64,000 nucleotides of DNA from Mucilaginibacter tolerans. GTDB taxonomy: Bacteria; Bacteroidota; Bacteroidia; Sphingobacteriales; Sphingobacteriaceae. The DNA lies in NCBI RefSeq assembly GCF_030519375.1, contig NZ_JAUMKB010000003.1:248001-312000 (forward strand), written 5' to 3'. Of the stretch, positions 7,214 to 16,413 are shown one piece after another (position 1 is the first letter of the stretch; every line of letters begins with the position of its first letter). The notes under the pieces were generated by a model, which did no database searches, was not told the origin of the DNA, and saw only the letters and a program-made list of their open reading frames with translations. The position numbers and the translations under genes were made by a program.

Positions 7214-9700
7214 TTACGATTTTAGCAATTCGAGTGCACTTTTTAGATCAGCTTTGCTTTTGGTCAGATCTTTCCAGGGATCGTCGGTATTTTTTACACG
7301 CTCACGCATCGTGTTAATTGTGTAATCGGATAGCTTCAGATGATTATCAACTTCATTCCAATGCAACGGAGCAGAAACCGTTGCGCCGGGTTTTGGCCTC
7401 ACGGAATAAGGGCACGCTATAGTTTGCCCCCTCCGGTTTTGCAGGAAATCGATATAAGTTTTATTTCTCCGCTTTGCAGGATTGCGTTCCACACTGGTGA
7501 TATCGGGCAACTCATCATGAATTATATTAGCGGTATATTCGGCAAACATTTTAGTGAAATCGTAATCATATTTGGCGCCCAGGTAGCAGTAAATATGCAG
7601 CCCTTTGGAGCCTGACGTTTTTACAAACACGTCCAATTTCATGCGGTCGAAGACCTCTTTGGTTTTCAGAGCCACTTCTACAGCTTCGGTAAATGGCACA
7701 TCGTGCGGATCAATATCGATCACCACAAAATCGGGGTTCTCCGGCTTTTTGTAGGAACTGAGCCAGGGGTTTATCTCTATACAGCCCAAGTTCACCATAT
7801 AAAGTAAAGTCGCGGCATCCTTGCCAATAATGTAATTGATATTTTTATCGTTGCTTTCGGAGTAAACAGGCTCCGTTTTTATATAGGATGGCAGGTGACT
7901 GGCATCCACATCTTTCTGAAAAAAGCCCTCGTCTACAATGCCGTTGGGCTGCCGGCGCATGGAGATGGGCTTGTCCTTCAGGTAAGGAATAATATAGTCG
8001 GCCATATCCTTATAGTAATGGATCAGCTCGCCTTTGGTAATTCCTTCGTCTTTCCAAAAAACCTTACTCAGATGTGTTCCTTTAACCTGGTCGCGGCCAA
8101 AGGTGAATACTTCCTCGTCGGCCACTTGCTTGTTGGGTGTTTCCATTACAACGTTTTCTTCGTTTTTATCTATGCGTAGCCCCTTATAAACCGGTTGCCG
8201 TAAATGTCCGTCTGCCGTCCATTCGGCGTACCAAACCTCACATACTAATTTCGGTTTTGTCCAGGTGACTTTTGTGCGTTGGTGCACTTTCTGTTCAAAA
8301 GGCTTTTTGTCAGTTTCCAAAGGTTGCATTTTCTCATAAAGCTCGCGGATCGAGGTTTCATTGAAGCCTGTCCCGCAATTGCCGATATACCTAATCTTCT
8401 TTCCCTCGTTGATGCCCAGCACCAATGCACCAAAATGTTTCCTCGATCCCGTCGGAGCAGTATACCCGCAAATAATGGCTTCCTGCGAATTTTGGAGCTT
8501 AAACTTTTGCCACCGGTCCGACCGCTTGCTGCTTGCATAAATGCTGTGCATGTCTTTGCCGATAATGCCCTCCCAGCCTTCTTTTTTTGCTTTCGCGAAT
8601 AGCTCGGTTCCTTTGCCCGTTATATGGTCGTTATATATGATTCGCGTGCTTTTCAGGGATTTGACCAGCGTTTTGAGCAGTTCCTTGCGCTTGATTAGTT
8701 CCATCCCCCGCAGGTCGTGACCGTTTAGTTTTAACAAATCGAACACGTAATACTTCAGCGTTCCGGCAGTCGTATCATTTTTATAGTTCTGGATATGCTG
8801 AAACTTGCTTTTACCCTCTTTATCTTCAATTACCAATTCACCGTCCAGAATAGCATCCTGTCCGATAACCTTGAGTTCATCAATAATCGGTTTATAATCC
8901 TTGCTAAAATCGATGTTATTTCGCGAAATCAGTTTTGCCTTTTTACCCGTATAGCCGATTGCCCGGTAGCCGTCCAGTTTTTTCTCGTAGATCCAGTCAG
9001 AATCATCAAATACTTTGGCCTCTAATTTGGCCATCATAGGTGTGTAAGCTTTCTCACCTGCAGGCTCGTCATCCGCCTCTTCTTTAGTTTCTTCGGGCTG
9101 AGTCTTTCTACGATTCGATAAAGCTTCAACATTACCGTTCTTATTATTGCCGAGCTTTTTCACGTCAGCCGGAACAAGGCTTTCGCTGTCATATTTTTTT
9201 GTGACCGCAAACTGATCTTTATGCTTAATCAGCAGCCATGAATTATCTTCGCCGCTGTGCAGTTTTACAAGGGCAAACTCACCCTTTAATTTTTCACCAT
9301 TGAGTTTGAATTTCAAATTACCAGCTTTTAAACCGGCCCGTAAATTTTTTACATCATCCGCCCGCTTTTCGGACAACGAGGTATAGGTGCCTTTATCCCA
9401 TATCATCACTACTCCCGCGCCATAGTTTCCTTGCGGAATGATCCCCTCAAATTTGCGGTAATCAAAAGGATGATCTTCTACCATCATAGCCAGGCGTTTG
9501 TCACCCGGGTTCATCGATGGCCCTTTGGGTACTGCCCAGCTTTTTAGCACACCATCGAGCTCGAGCCTGAAATCATAATGCAGGTGCGACGCATGGTGCC
9601 GCTGAACAACAAAAGCCAGATGTTTGTTATCGCTCTTGCCCCCCTTCGGCTCGGTAGTCTTATTGAAGACACGCTTTTTTATGTACTCCGCCAGCCCCAT
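7214..9700 (-). CDS. ligD: DNA ligase D, three-domain (phosphoesterase-ligase-polymerase)
   Basis: An 828-residue multidomain end-joining enzyme. The 3'-phosphoesterase domain (about 1-170) contains HYDFRLELDG at 41-50. The ATP-dependent ligase domain (about 220-530) has the adenylation motif K241-L-D-G. The primase-polymerase domain (about 545-820) has VVIDIDPHD with the metal-binding aspartates and TSGSKGLHIY. The linker (about 180-215) is charged and variable. The domain order phosphoesterase, ligase, polymerase differs from the mycobacterial order and is one of the known layouts. With Ku, LigD repairs double-strand breaks without a template. The gene begins one base after the ku stop codon, so the two form one operon. 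Confidence 0.96.
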   Translation of the reverse strand: MGLAEYIKKRVFNKTTEPKGGKSDNKHLAFVVQRHHASHLHYDFRLELDGVLKSWAVPKGPSMNPGDKRLAMMVEDHPFDYRKFEGIIPQGNYGAGVVMIWDKGTYTSLSEKRADDVKNLRAGLKAGNLKFKLNGEKLKGEFALVKLHSGEDNSWLLIKHKDQFAVTKKYDSESLVPADVKKLGNNKNGNVEALSNRRKTQPEETKEEADDEPAGEKAYTPMMAKLEAKVFDDSDWIYEKKLDGYRAIGYTGKKAKLISRNNIDFSKDYKPIIDELKVIGQDAILDGELVIEDKEGKSKFQHIQNYKNDTTAGTLKYYVFDLLKLNGHDLRGMELIKRKELLKTLVKSLKSTRIIYNDHITGKGTELFAKAKKEGWEGIIGKDMHSIYASSKRSDRWQKFKLQNSQEAIICGYTAPTGSRKHFGALVLGINEGKKIRYIGNCGTGFNETSIRELYEKMQPLETDKKPFEQKVHQRTKVTWTKPKLVCEVWYAEWTADGHLRQPVYKGLRIDKNEENVVMETPNKQVADEEVFTFGRDQVKGTHLSKVFWKDEGITKGELIHYYKDMADYIIPYLKDKPISMRRQPNGIVDEGFFQKDVDASHLPSYIKTEPVYSESNDKNINYIIGKDAATLLYMVNLGCIEINPWLSSYKKPENPDFVVIDIDPHDVPFTEAVEVALKTKEVFDRMKLDVFVKTSGSKGLHIYCYLGAKYDYDFTKMFAEYTANIIHDELPDITSVERNPAKRRNKTYIDFLQNRRGQTIACPYSVRPKPGATVSAPLHWNEVDNHLKLSDYTINTMRERVKNTDDPWKDLTKSKADLKSALELLKS

Positions 9701-9701
9701 A

Positions 9702-10472
9702 TTATGCTCCTTTTCTTGCGTTCAAACTCTGCATCAGTTGATCATAAAGATCATTATTGGTAGTCTTATGTGGTTTTAGTTTCTTGATGGTAGGACGTTT
9801 CCCTTTTGCCTTCGCTTCGATTATCTTCAGCAATTCCTGGTGATAATCATCCTTAAATTTCGACACATCGAATTTTTCTTCGTATTGTTTGATCAAAGCA
9901 ATACCTACATCCAATTCTTTCTTGCCGACCGCCACATCATCATCAATATTCAGATCTTCTGTACTACGAATTTCCTGTGCAAAACGGATGCGTGTAACCA
10001 CCAGCACATGCTCAACCGGGTGAACAATGCACAAACTTTCGGTGCTTCTTAAAACAAATCGTGCTAGTCCGGCTTTGCCTGTCTTTTTCAATGCCTCTAT
10101 CAGCAGTGCATAGGCCTTATTGTTCTTAGTATCCGGTTCGGTATAGTAGGAGGTTTCATAGTACATCGGATTAACCTCCGATATATCCACAAAGCTTTCT
10201 ATTTCGATCACTTTGCTTTTTTCAGGCGCCGCATCTTCAAAATCGTGGTCTTCCAGTATTACATAATCATCATTAAGCTTATACCCTTTTACAATCTTAT
10301 CGTACGGCACCTCTTTATGCGTATGCTCATTAACACGTTGATACCTGATGCGTGAGTGATCACGGCTGTCGAGCATATCCAGATCAAGAGAACTGCTTTG
10401 CACCGCCGAATACAATTTGATGGGAATATTAACCAGTCCGAAGCCTATCGAACCTTTCCATATCGATCTCAT
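9702..10472 (-). CDS. ku: Ku protein, non-homologous end joining
   Basis: A 256-residue bacterial Ku homodimer subunit. The start MRSIWKGSIGFGLVNIPIKLY is the classical Ku N-terminus, and I therefore use the ATG at 10472 rather than the TTG six bases upstream. The core beta-barrel and bridge region follow, and the C-terminus ends in a Lys-rich stretch (KRPTIKKLKPHK) of the kind that contacts DNA and LigD. Ku binds DNA ends and recruits LigD, whose gene follows directly. Clear and complete. Confidence 0.96.
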   Translation of the reverse strand: MRSIWKGSIGFGLVNIPIKLYSAVQSSSLDLDMLDSRDHSRIRYQRVNEHTHKEVPYDKIVKGYKLNDDYVILEDHDFEDAAPEKSKVIEIESFVDISEVNPMYYETSYYTEPDTKNNKAYALLIEALKKTGKAGLARFVLRSTESLCIVHPVEHVLVVTRIRFAQEIRSTEDLNIDDDVAVGKKELDVGIALIKQYEEKFDVSKFKDDYHQELLKIIEAKAKGKRPTIKKLKPHKTTNNDLYDQLMQSLNARKGA

Positions 10473-10561
10473 AGCCAATTGTTTTACACTAATATAACTA
10501 CAAATAAACGGCTTAGGTTTTGCAGATTGACGTTTTTCCCAAAGACCGGTACGTCAGGTCC

Positions 10562-11881
10562 CTACACCTGCGGCAATTTCGTCCATTTGATTATCCACCA
10601 AACTAACTCAGCGGTAAGCAGGGCGCAAACAGCAAAAACAGCAGGGATAATACCCTTCCCGGTTGATACTAAAGCGCCTGACAGAGCCACAGCATACACT
10701 ACCAGCGGCAACAAAGCCATCAGGCAAAGCCCGGCGATATTGAGCGGTATTTTAAAGGGTCGGGGCCTATCAGGTTCGCTTAGGCGAAGACGGATTAATG
10801 AGATATATTCTAAAAATAATCCTGCGCCGTAAACCGTAACATCTATAATGAGCAGATCGGCGAAGGTCCAGAGCACCATGAGGCTTACTACTAGAGAACA
10901 GATGATAATAGACACGTATGGGGTGCCGAATTTGGAGTGCAGTTTGTTCAGCCATTTGGGCAGCAGGCCATCATCGGCCATTACTTTTGGCACACGTGAT
11001 ACGGAGAGTAATACTGCTGCATAGATCCCTAACGTGCTGGCCATACCTCCGGCTGCGATCATTATGCCAAGCCATCTGCCGCTAATTAATACCCCTAATT
11101 CAGGGAAGCCCCTATCGGTTAAAGTAATAAAACCAATATGCGATTGCTGGGCTACGAGGATAGCGAAGAAATAAACAACCAGCACCAGTATAAATGCCGT
11201 AAAAACCGAAACAAGATATGACCGCACAGGCTTCTCCACTTCCTCGGCATAAGTGGTCACGTTATCCCATCCCAGGCAGTTCCACATCACAGTGTACAAA
11301 GCCATCCCCATAGAAGGGTAAGTAATGCCTTTCAACGAAGGCGAAGGGATATTTAATCCGCCCGTGTGATGATAAAAGAAGGCCAGGATCAGTACTAAAA
11401 ACGGTGTCAGCACACCTACGCCTAATATCAGAGACACACGTCCTACCGGCACAATCCCTAAAATGTTTAACCCGGCAGAGGCCCAGATGATGCATAGGCA
11501 TACCGGTATTTTGTAAGCAGCAAGTTCAGGGTAAAAAAAAGATGCATACTGCACAAACAGCACCGGGTAAATAGCCAGGTCGACGAAAGTGTATAGCCAT
11601 GTCCACCAACCTTCATAAAATCCCCAGCGCGTTCCTAACGCATATTTCACCCAGCGGTAATAACCGCCTTCAATAGGCATCATGCTGTTTAACTCCAGTA
11701 CAGTGAAAATGGCGGGTACATCCCAAACGATTGGCGTGAGCATTAACAACAACAAAGCGCCATGTTCACCCGCGTAGGACAAAAGCGGTTCAAGCCCGTA
11801 AGGGCCGCCGGAAACGGTAAAAAAGATCACGGCAACCAACTGCAGCGGGCGAATCTTTTTTATGGCGGGTGACGAGGACAT
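10562..11881 (-). CDS. APC superfamily amino acid/polyamine permease
   Basis: A 439-residue inner-membrane transporter with about twelve hydrophobic segments. The first helix has the APC substrate-binding loop SGGPYGLEPLLSYAG near residues 24-38, where the unwound region of LeuT-fold transporters sits, and ELNSMMPIEGGYYRWV follows in helix 2-3. These are typical of the amino acid-polyamine-organocation family. Specificity cannot be read from the sequence. The gene stands upstream of ku on the same strand with about 90 bases between them, and it is divergent from the ThuA gene. Confidence 0.85.
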   Translation of the reverse strand: MSSSPAIKKIRPLQLVAVIFFTVSGGPYGLEPLLSYAGEHGALLLLMLTPIVWDVPAIFTVLELNSMMPIEGGYYRWVKYALGTRWGFYEGWWTWLYTFVDLAIYPVLFVQYASFFYPELAAYKIPVCLCIIWASAGLNILGIVPVGRVSLILGVGVLTPFLVLILAFFYHHTGGLNIPSPSLKGITYPSMGMALYTVMWNCLGWDNVTTYAEEVEKPVRSYLVSVFTAFILVLVVYFFAILVAQQSHIGFITLTDRGFPELGVLISGRWLGIMIAAGGMASTLGIYAAVLLSVSRVPKVMADDGLLPKWLNKLHSKFGTPYVSIIICSLVVSLMVLWTFADLLIIDVTVYGAGLFLEYISLIRLRLSEPDRPRPFKIPLNIAGLCLMALLPLVVYAVALSGALVSTGKGIIPAVFAVCALLTAELVWWIIKWTKLPQV

Positions 11882-11940
11882 GTTAGCTGATAAAAATATT
11901 GTTTTTAGCGGGATTTGCCAGTGACACTCGCTAAGTATTC

Positions 11941-11948
11941 TATATTTG
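11941..11948 (+). promoter_or_regulatory. -7 promoter box for the ThuA-like gene
   Basis: TATATTTG matches TAnnTTTG. A TTTG at 11914-11917 lies 23 bases upstream and may be the -33 element, at the long end of the usual spacing. The ATG is 16 bases downstream of the box. Confidence 0.5.
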
Positions 11949-11964
11949 GATAAAATCTACCCTG

Positions 11965-12729
11965 ATGAGAAAGAATTTACTGGTACTCTTTATCTTTTTC
12001 TTCACTTTTTCTCAGTCATTTGCGCAACAGACAGCTCCTCGCTTCAGAGTTATCGCTCTTTACGAAAATGGCGGGCACCATGTAGAATACTCCAAAGCGG
12101 CCAGGATATGGCTCGATAAACTGGCAACCGATAGTAATTTCAGTATTGATTATATCCAGAACACAGATAAAATAAATGAAGAATTTTTGAGCCATTACCA
12201 ACTCTTCATCCAATTGGATTATGCCCCTTACGCCTGGAAACCTGATGCTGTTAAAGCGTTCGAAAAATATATTGAAGAAGGGCGCGGCGGATGGATCGGC
12301 TTTCACCATGCCACGCTTTTGGGTGAATTTGATGGTTACCCGATGTGGCAATGGTTCTCCACCTTTATGGGTGGCATTCGCTGGAAAAATTATATTGCCA
12401 CTTTTGTGCAGGGTAAGGTAAATGTAGAAGATCAGCAACACCCGGTGATGAAGGGTGTTCCGTCATCGTTCTGGATAAAAACGGAAGAGTTCTATACCTA
12501 TGATAAAAGTCCGCGCCCGAATGTCCACGTGATAGCCAGCGTTGATGAAAATTCTTATATCCCCAAATCTGAAGTCATAATGGGCGATCATCCCGTAATA
12601 TGGAGCAATGAGCATGTGAAAGCGCGCAATGTCTATATTTTTATGGGCCACTCCCCCAACTTGTTCGACAACGACGCTTATAAAAAGCTATTTACCAACG
12701 CCATATTCTGGGCAGCGTTAAAGCCATGA
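11965..12729 (+). CDS. Secreted ThuA-domain protein
   Basis: A 254-residue exported protein with a signal peptide (about 1-20, ending SFAQ) and one ThuA-like domain of the class I glutamine amidotransferase fold. Seen are the YENGGHHVEYSKAA opening, the GRGGWIGFHHATLLG nucleophile-elbow region and the terminal VYIFMGHSPNLFDNDAYKKLFTNAIFW motif, which is characteristic of ThuA domains. These domains occur in Bacteroidota proteins linked to carbohydrate use and trehalose-like glycosides. The amidotransferase Cys is not present, as usual in ThuA. The enzymatic role is unknown. Confidence 0.85.
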   Translation: MRKNLLVLFIFFFTFSQSFAQQTAPRFRVIALYENGGHHVEYSKAARIWLDKLATDSNFSIDYIQNTDKINEEFLSHYQLFIQLDYAPYAWKPDAVKAFEKYIEEGRGGWIGFHHATLLGEFDGYPMWQWFSTFMGGIRWKNYIATFVQGKVNVEDQQHPVMKGVPSSFWIKTEEFYTYDKSPRPNVHVIASVDENSYIPKSEVIMGDHPVIWSNEHVKARNVYIFMGHSPNLFDNDAYKKLFTNAIFWAALKP

Positions 12730-12831
12730 CTGCTTAATACAGGGTTGAAGTTACCTTTTGTGGATAAAAACTACTGCTCAAAATAGGGTGATGTTTTTTA
12801 TTATTGCCGACAATAAATTTCACAATTAACT

Positions 12832-14487
12832 ATGTTATCAAGAGACGAAATATTCGGTTATCAACCCGATCCTAAATATAAAAAGGCAGTTGCCTACTTC
12901 TCGATGGAGTTTGCCATCGACCAGGCATTAAAAATTTATAGCGGTGGCTTAGGCTTTCTTGCCGGCTCGCATATGCGCAGCGCTTATGAATTGAAGCAAA
13001 ATGTAATAGGCATCGGCATGCTCTGGAAATACGGGTATTATGACCAGCAGCGTGAAATCAATGCTAGCATGAAGCCGATGTTTGTTGAAAAGGGCTATTC
13101 TTTTATTCATGATACCGGCATTATGTTTACTGTGCCCGTACATGATACCCCAGTATATGTAAGGGCTTTCCTACTTAAGCCGCAAACATTTGGCTCTGCC
13201 CCGATTTTTTTACTAACAACTAATCTGAATGAGAATGACGAGCAATCGCGCTCCATCAGTTATAAGCTTTACGATTCAAACGAGGCAACCCGCATTGCAC
13301 AATCTATCATACTGGGTATTGGTGGCGCGATGCTGATCGATAAACTTGGTTTGAATATCGACATTTATCATATGAACGAGGGACACTCGTTACCGCTTAA
13401 TTTTTACCTGTATTCTAAATACCAGAGCTTAAAAGAGGTAAAAAAGAGAGTAGTATTTACAACTCATACCCCCGAGGCTGCCGGTAATGAAGAGCACAGT
13501 TATGATCTGCTCAAAAAGATGTCATTCTTTTATGGCTTGCAAATCGAAGAGGTAAAAAAGCTGCTCGATATCGACCATTATGGTTTGAATTATACATTGG
13601 CCGCCCTTAAATTCGCTAAAAAAGCCAATGGTGTATCCAAGCTCCATGGTGAAGTTTCCCGCGAAATGTGGGATCACAATCCTGGTATTTGCGAGATCAC
13701 TTCCATTACCAATGCACAAAACAAAACCTATTGGAAAGACGATCAGTTTGAAAATGCTTTAGCCGGAAAGAGTGATGAAGCGATCATTAGTCGCAAAAAA
13801 GAAATGAAAAGGCATTTGTTTAAAGTAGTGGCCGATCAATGCGGTAAGATATTTGACGAAAATGTACTGACAGTTGTATGGGCCCGCCGTTTCGCCGGTT
13901 ATAAACGCGCCGACCTGATGACTTACGACTGGGAGCGCTTTATAAAATTGATATACAGCAGCGAAATGCCTGTACAATTAATTTGGGCCGGAAAACCGTA
14001 TCCTGAAGATTATGGCGCGATAGACCAGTTTAACCAGATCATCCATAAAATGTGGCCTTTTGCCAACTGTGCGGTACTTACTGGATACGAGCTCGGGCTG
14101 TCTGCATTACTCAAAAAAGGATCAGACGTTTGGTTGAATAACCCAAAAATGTACCGCGAAGCATCCGGCACCAGCGGAATGACGGCAGCGATGAATGGCA
14201 GCGTCAACTTCTCGCTTCCTGATGGCTGGGTACCCGAATTTGCAAAGGATAAAGAGAATTGCTTTGTTATTCCCCCCGGTGATGACAGTTTACCCCAGCA
14301 CGACAGGGATATGCTGGAAGCGAAAAGCCTGATGGATATTTTGAATAATACGATCCGTCCGATGTATTATAAAGATCAGAAAAAATGGGTATCTATGATC
14401 AGAAAAGCAGCTGCCGATGTTTCACCAGCATTTGATTCCGGACGTATGGCTGATGAATATTATAATGTGATGTATCTGAGCAAATAA
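12832..14487 (+). CDS. Alpha-glucan phosphorylase homologue lacking the PLP lysine
   Basis: A 551-residue GT35-type protein of the short alpha-glucan phosphorylase group. Seen: AYFSMEFA at the N-terminus, YHMNEGHS in the middle, HTPEAAGNEEH, and the phosphate-binding motif R353-F-A-G-Y-K358. The segment that normally carries the Schiff-base lysine (EASGTSGMKAALNG in related enzymes) reads E443-ASGTSGM-T451-AAMNG; the codon is ACG, not a Lys codon. Pyridoxal phosphate should therefore not be covalently held. Family knowledge predicts glycogen or maltodextrin breakdown to glucose-1-phosphate, but this copy may be inactive, may bind PLP non-covalently, or may be a different glycosyl transferase. 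The gene stands alone and converges on a small Pro-rich gene. Confidence 0.85.
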   Translation: MLSRDEIFGYQPDPKYKKAVAYFSMEFAIDQALKIYSGGLGFLAGSHMRSAYELKQNVIGIGMLWKYGYYDQQREINASMKPMFVEKGYSFIHDTGIMFTVPVHDTPVYVRAFLLKPQTFGSAPIFLLTTNLNENDEQSRSISYKLYDSNEATRIAQSIILGIGGAMLIDKLGLNIDIYHMNEGHSLPLNFYLYSKYQSLKEVKKRVVFTTHTPEAAGNEEHSYDLLKKMSFFYGLQIEEVKKLLDIDHYGLNYTLAALKFAKKANGVSKLHGEVSREMWDHNPGICEITSITNAQNKTYWKDDQFENALAGKSDEAIISRKKEMKRHLFKVVADQCGKIFDENVLTVVWARRFAGYKRADLMTYDWERFIKLIYSSEMPVQLIWAGKPYPEDYGAIDQFNQIIHKMWPFANCAVLTGYELGLSALLKKGSDVWLNNPKMYREASGTSGMTAAMNGSVNFSLPDGWVPEFAKDKENCFVIPPGDDSLPQHDRDMLEAKSLMDILNNTIRPMYYKDQKKWVSMIRKAAADVSPAFDSGRMADEYYNVMYLSK

Positions 14488-14499
14488 ATTTACGCCTTT

Positions 14500-14527
14500 G
14501 TAGAGACGCAATGCCTAGCGTCTCTAC
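14500..14527. repeat. Palindromic REP-like element
   Basis: GTAGAGACGC (14500-14509) and GCGTCTCTAC (14518-14527) form a perfect 10-base stem with an 8-base loop. GTAGAGACGC palindromes are known as dispersed intergenic repeats in several bacteria. No second full copy was seen here. It sits 12 bases after the phosphorylase stop codon, ahead of a separate terminator. Confidence 0.6.
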
Positions 14528-14541
14528 ATGTTTATATATGT

Positions 14542-14576
14542 AAAAAATGCCTCTCCGAATCTGAGAGGCATTTTTA
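14542..14576. terminator. Strong bidirectional terminator
   Basis: AAAAATGCCTCTC and GAGAGGCATTTTT form a 13-base perfect stem around the loop CGAATCT. It separates the phosphorylase gene (plus) from the convergent Pro-rich gene (minus). Confidence 0.85.
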
Positions 14577-14578
14577 TT

Positions 14579-14851
14579 CTATGGGCGTGGCGGACGCGGC
14601 GGCGGTGGAGGCAGTGGGCCATTTGGATGCGGCGGTGGTTTTGGCAATCTGATATTCAGGCTTCCGCGATGATGCCGGTAATGCCTGTGACGCCTGTGTA
14701 ACCTTGGAGCACCGGGCGGCGGTGGTGGCGGAGGCGGTCTTCGCTGTAATAAAGTAACCGGACCAGCCAATGGCTCTGCTTTTGTTTCTTTTGCAAAACC
14801 AAAGCTAAAAACTGTTACAATCGTAATGATCAAAAATCTACTGTACTTCAT
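14579..14851 (-). CDS. Small secreted Pro/His/Arg-rich protein
   Basis: A 90-residue protein with a signal peptide (MKYSRFLIITIVTVFSFGFA, cleaved near residue 25). The mature part is a polyproline run of eight residues, a HRRHRHYRHHR stretch and further proline clusters to the end (PPPPPRPPRP). It is likely disordered and strongly basic. His-rich segments of this type can bind metal, but no family is recognised. The reading frame is supported by the ATG, the signal peptide and the shared terminator. Low-complexity composition means any homology search would be unreliable. Confidence 0.6.
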   Translation of the reverse strand: MKYSRFLIITIVTVFSFGFAKETKAEPLAGPVTLLQRRPPPPPPPPGAPRLHRRHRHYRHHRGSLNIRLPKPPPHPNGPLPPPPPRPPRP

Positions 14852-14946
14852 GTAAATTGGTTAATGTTAAAATTAAACGGATAACCTAAATATAGTAATA
14901 ATGTTTATTACTATGCTTCAAAAGAACTCACTTTAGGCATTTTTAT

Positions 14947-14954
14947 TACATTTG
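14947..14954 (+). promoter_or_regulatory. -7 promoter box at the head of the pigment locus
   Basis: TACATTTG matches TAnnTTTG, 23 bases upstream of the ligase ATG. No convincing -33 TTG is present at the usual distance. It would start the first plus-strand pigment block. Confidence 0.45.
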
Positions 14955-14977
14955 GGGGAAGTAAAAACTGGAAACTA

Positions 14978-16273
14978 ATGTCGATTTTAGAGGAACGGGA
15001 TAAACAATTGGCAGGAGAAGAAACAAAGATGCAGGAACAAAAATTGCAGCAACTTTTGCAATATGTTTCACAATATTCGCCATTTTATAAGGAACTATTT
15101 GCAAAGCATCAAATCGATATTAACACGGTCAAAACAATCGCTGACCTGGCACAAATACCACCAACTTATAAGGAAGACTTACAACAGCGCAACAACGACT
15201 TTCTTTGTGTACCTGCCCAACAGGTGATAGAATATACTTCAACCTCAGGCACGTTAGGCGGGCCGGTTACCATTGCCCTAACAGAAAATGACCTGAACCG
15301 CCTAGCTTACAACGAGTATAACTCATTCTCATGCGCTGATGGCTCAAAGGAAGATATTTACCAGCTGATGCTGACACTCGACCGCCAGTTTATGGCAGGT
15401 ATCGCTTATTATTCAGGCATCCGCAAATTAGGGGCGGGCATCATCAGGCTTGGCCCGGGCGTGCCCGCATTACAATGGGAAACCATCCAGAGATTGAAAC
15501 CAACTGCTATCGTTGCGGTACCATCATTTATATTAAAGCTGATCAATTTTGCCAAAGAAGCCGGAATTGATATCAATAACACATCAGTTAAAAAAGCGAT
15601 CTGCATAGGAGAAAACATCCGCAATACAGATTTCTCGCTGAATATGCTTGGCAAAAAGATTACCGAAGCCTGGAACATCAAACTATATTCAACTTATGCC
15701 TCCACCGAAATGCAAACGGCCTTTACGGAATGTGGCGAAGGCAAAGGTGGACACTATCAACCCGAATTGGTGATCGTAGAATTATTAGACGACAATAATC
15801 AACCAGTAGAACCTTATGCTCCCGGAGAAGTGACCATTACAACTTTAGGCGTAGAAGGGATGCCATTGCTGCGCTATAAAACCGGCGACATCTGCATGTA
15901 TTTTGACGAACCCTGCGCTTGCGGCAGAACAAGCTTACGCCTTTCGCCCATCCTTGGCCGAAAAAAACAGATGATCAAATTCAAAGGGACGACCCTATAT
16001 CCACCTGCGTTGTTTGATCTGCTTAACGAACGCGAAGAAATACTGGATTATGTAGTGGAGGTATCGTCAAACGATATTGACCTTGACCAGGTAACACTTT
16101 ATGTCGTCCCCGCAGACGATAGCGAAGAATGCGACCACCGCATCCGTTCTTATTTGCAGGCCAGGCTAAGGGTGAGTCCTCATATTAAATACATCACTGC
16201 AGAAGAGATCCAAAAAATGCAGTTTAATGAGGCTAACCGGAAGCCAGTCAAATTTATTGACAGAAGATTGTAG
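14978..16273 (+). CDS. PaaK-like aryl-acid adenylating ligase (flexirubin locus)
   Basis: A 431-residue member of the phenylacetate-CoA ligase-like adenylate-forming family. The P-loop-like TSTSGTLGGPV (about 87-97) and the STEMQTAFTECG segment match the ATP-binding motifs, and a zinc-type cluster region CACGRTSLRLSPILGR follows at about 305. The C-terminal AMP-dependent domain ends at FIDRRL. It is the first gene of the block, and the tyrosine ammonia-lyase gene follows 140 bases downstream. The likely substrate is 4-coumarate or a related aryl starter acid, loaded onto CoA or directly on the ACP to begin aryl polyene assembly; this is inferred from context. Confidence 0.82.
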   Translation: MSILEERDKQLAGEETKMQEQKLQQLLQYVSQYSPFYKELFAKHQIDINTVKTIADLAQIPPTYKEDLQQRNNDFLCVPAQQVIEYTSTSGTLGGPVTIALTENDLNRLAYNEYNSFSCADGSKEDIYQLMLTLDRQFMAGIAYYSGIRKLGAGIIRLGPGVPALQWETIQRLKPTAIVAVPSFILKLINFAKEAGIDINNTSVKKAICIGENIRNTDFSLNMLGKKITEAWNIKLYSTYASTEMQTAFTECGEGKGGHYQPELVIVELLDDNNQPVEPYAPGEVTITTLGVEGMPLLRYKTGDICMYFDEPCACGRTSLRLSPILGRKKQMIKFKGTTLYPPALFDLLNEREEILDYVVEVSSNDIDLDQVTLYVVPADDSEECDHRIRSYLQARLRVSPHIKYITAEEIQKMQFNEANRKPVKFIDRRL

Positions 16274-16360
16274 TCCGGAAGTCCGTATCAGTTGGGAAGT
16301 CTGGAAAACATCATAAAAGAAACATCTTGCCAACTTTCTGACTTGCCGACTTACGGACTT
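16274..16360. repeat. Imperfect inverted AGTCCG-type intergenic repeat
   Basis: The left part repeats AAGTCCGGAAGTCCG-like words and the right part (about 16329-16360) contains their inverse, ending ACTTACGGACTTTA. The two arms can fold into a long imperfect hairpin between the ligase and ammonia-lyase genes. It could act as a terminator or transcript-processing site. Degenerate repeats of this type recur as intergenic filler in the window. Confidence 0.5.
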
Positions 16361-16413
16361 TATTCATACCTTAGCCAATTAATTTAAAAACCCGAAAAAC
16401 ATACATTTTGCCC

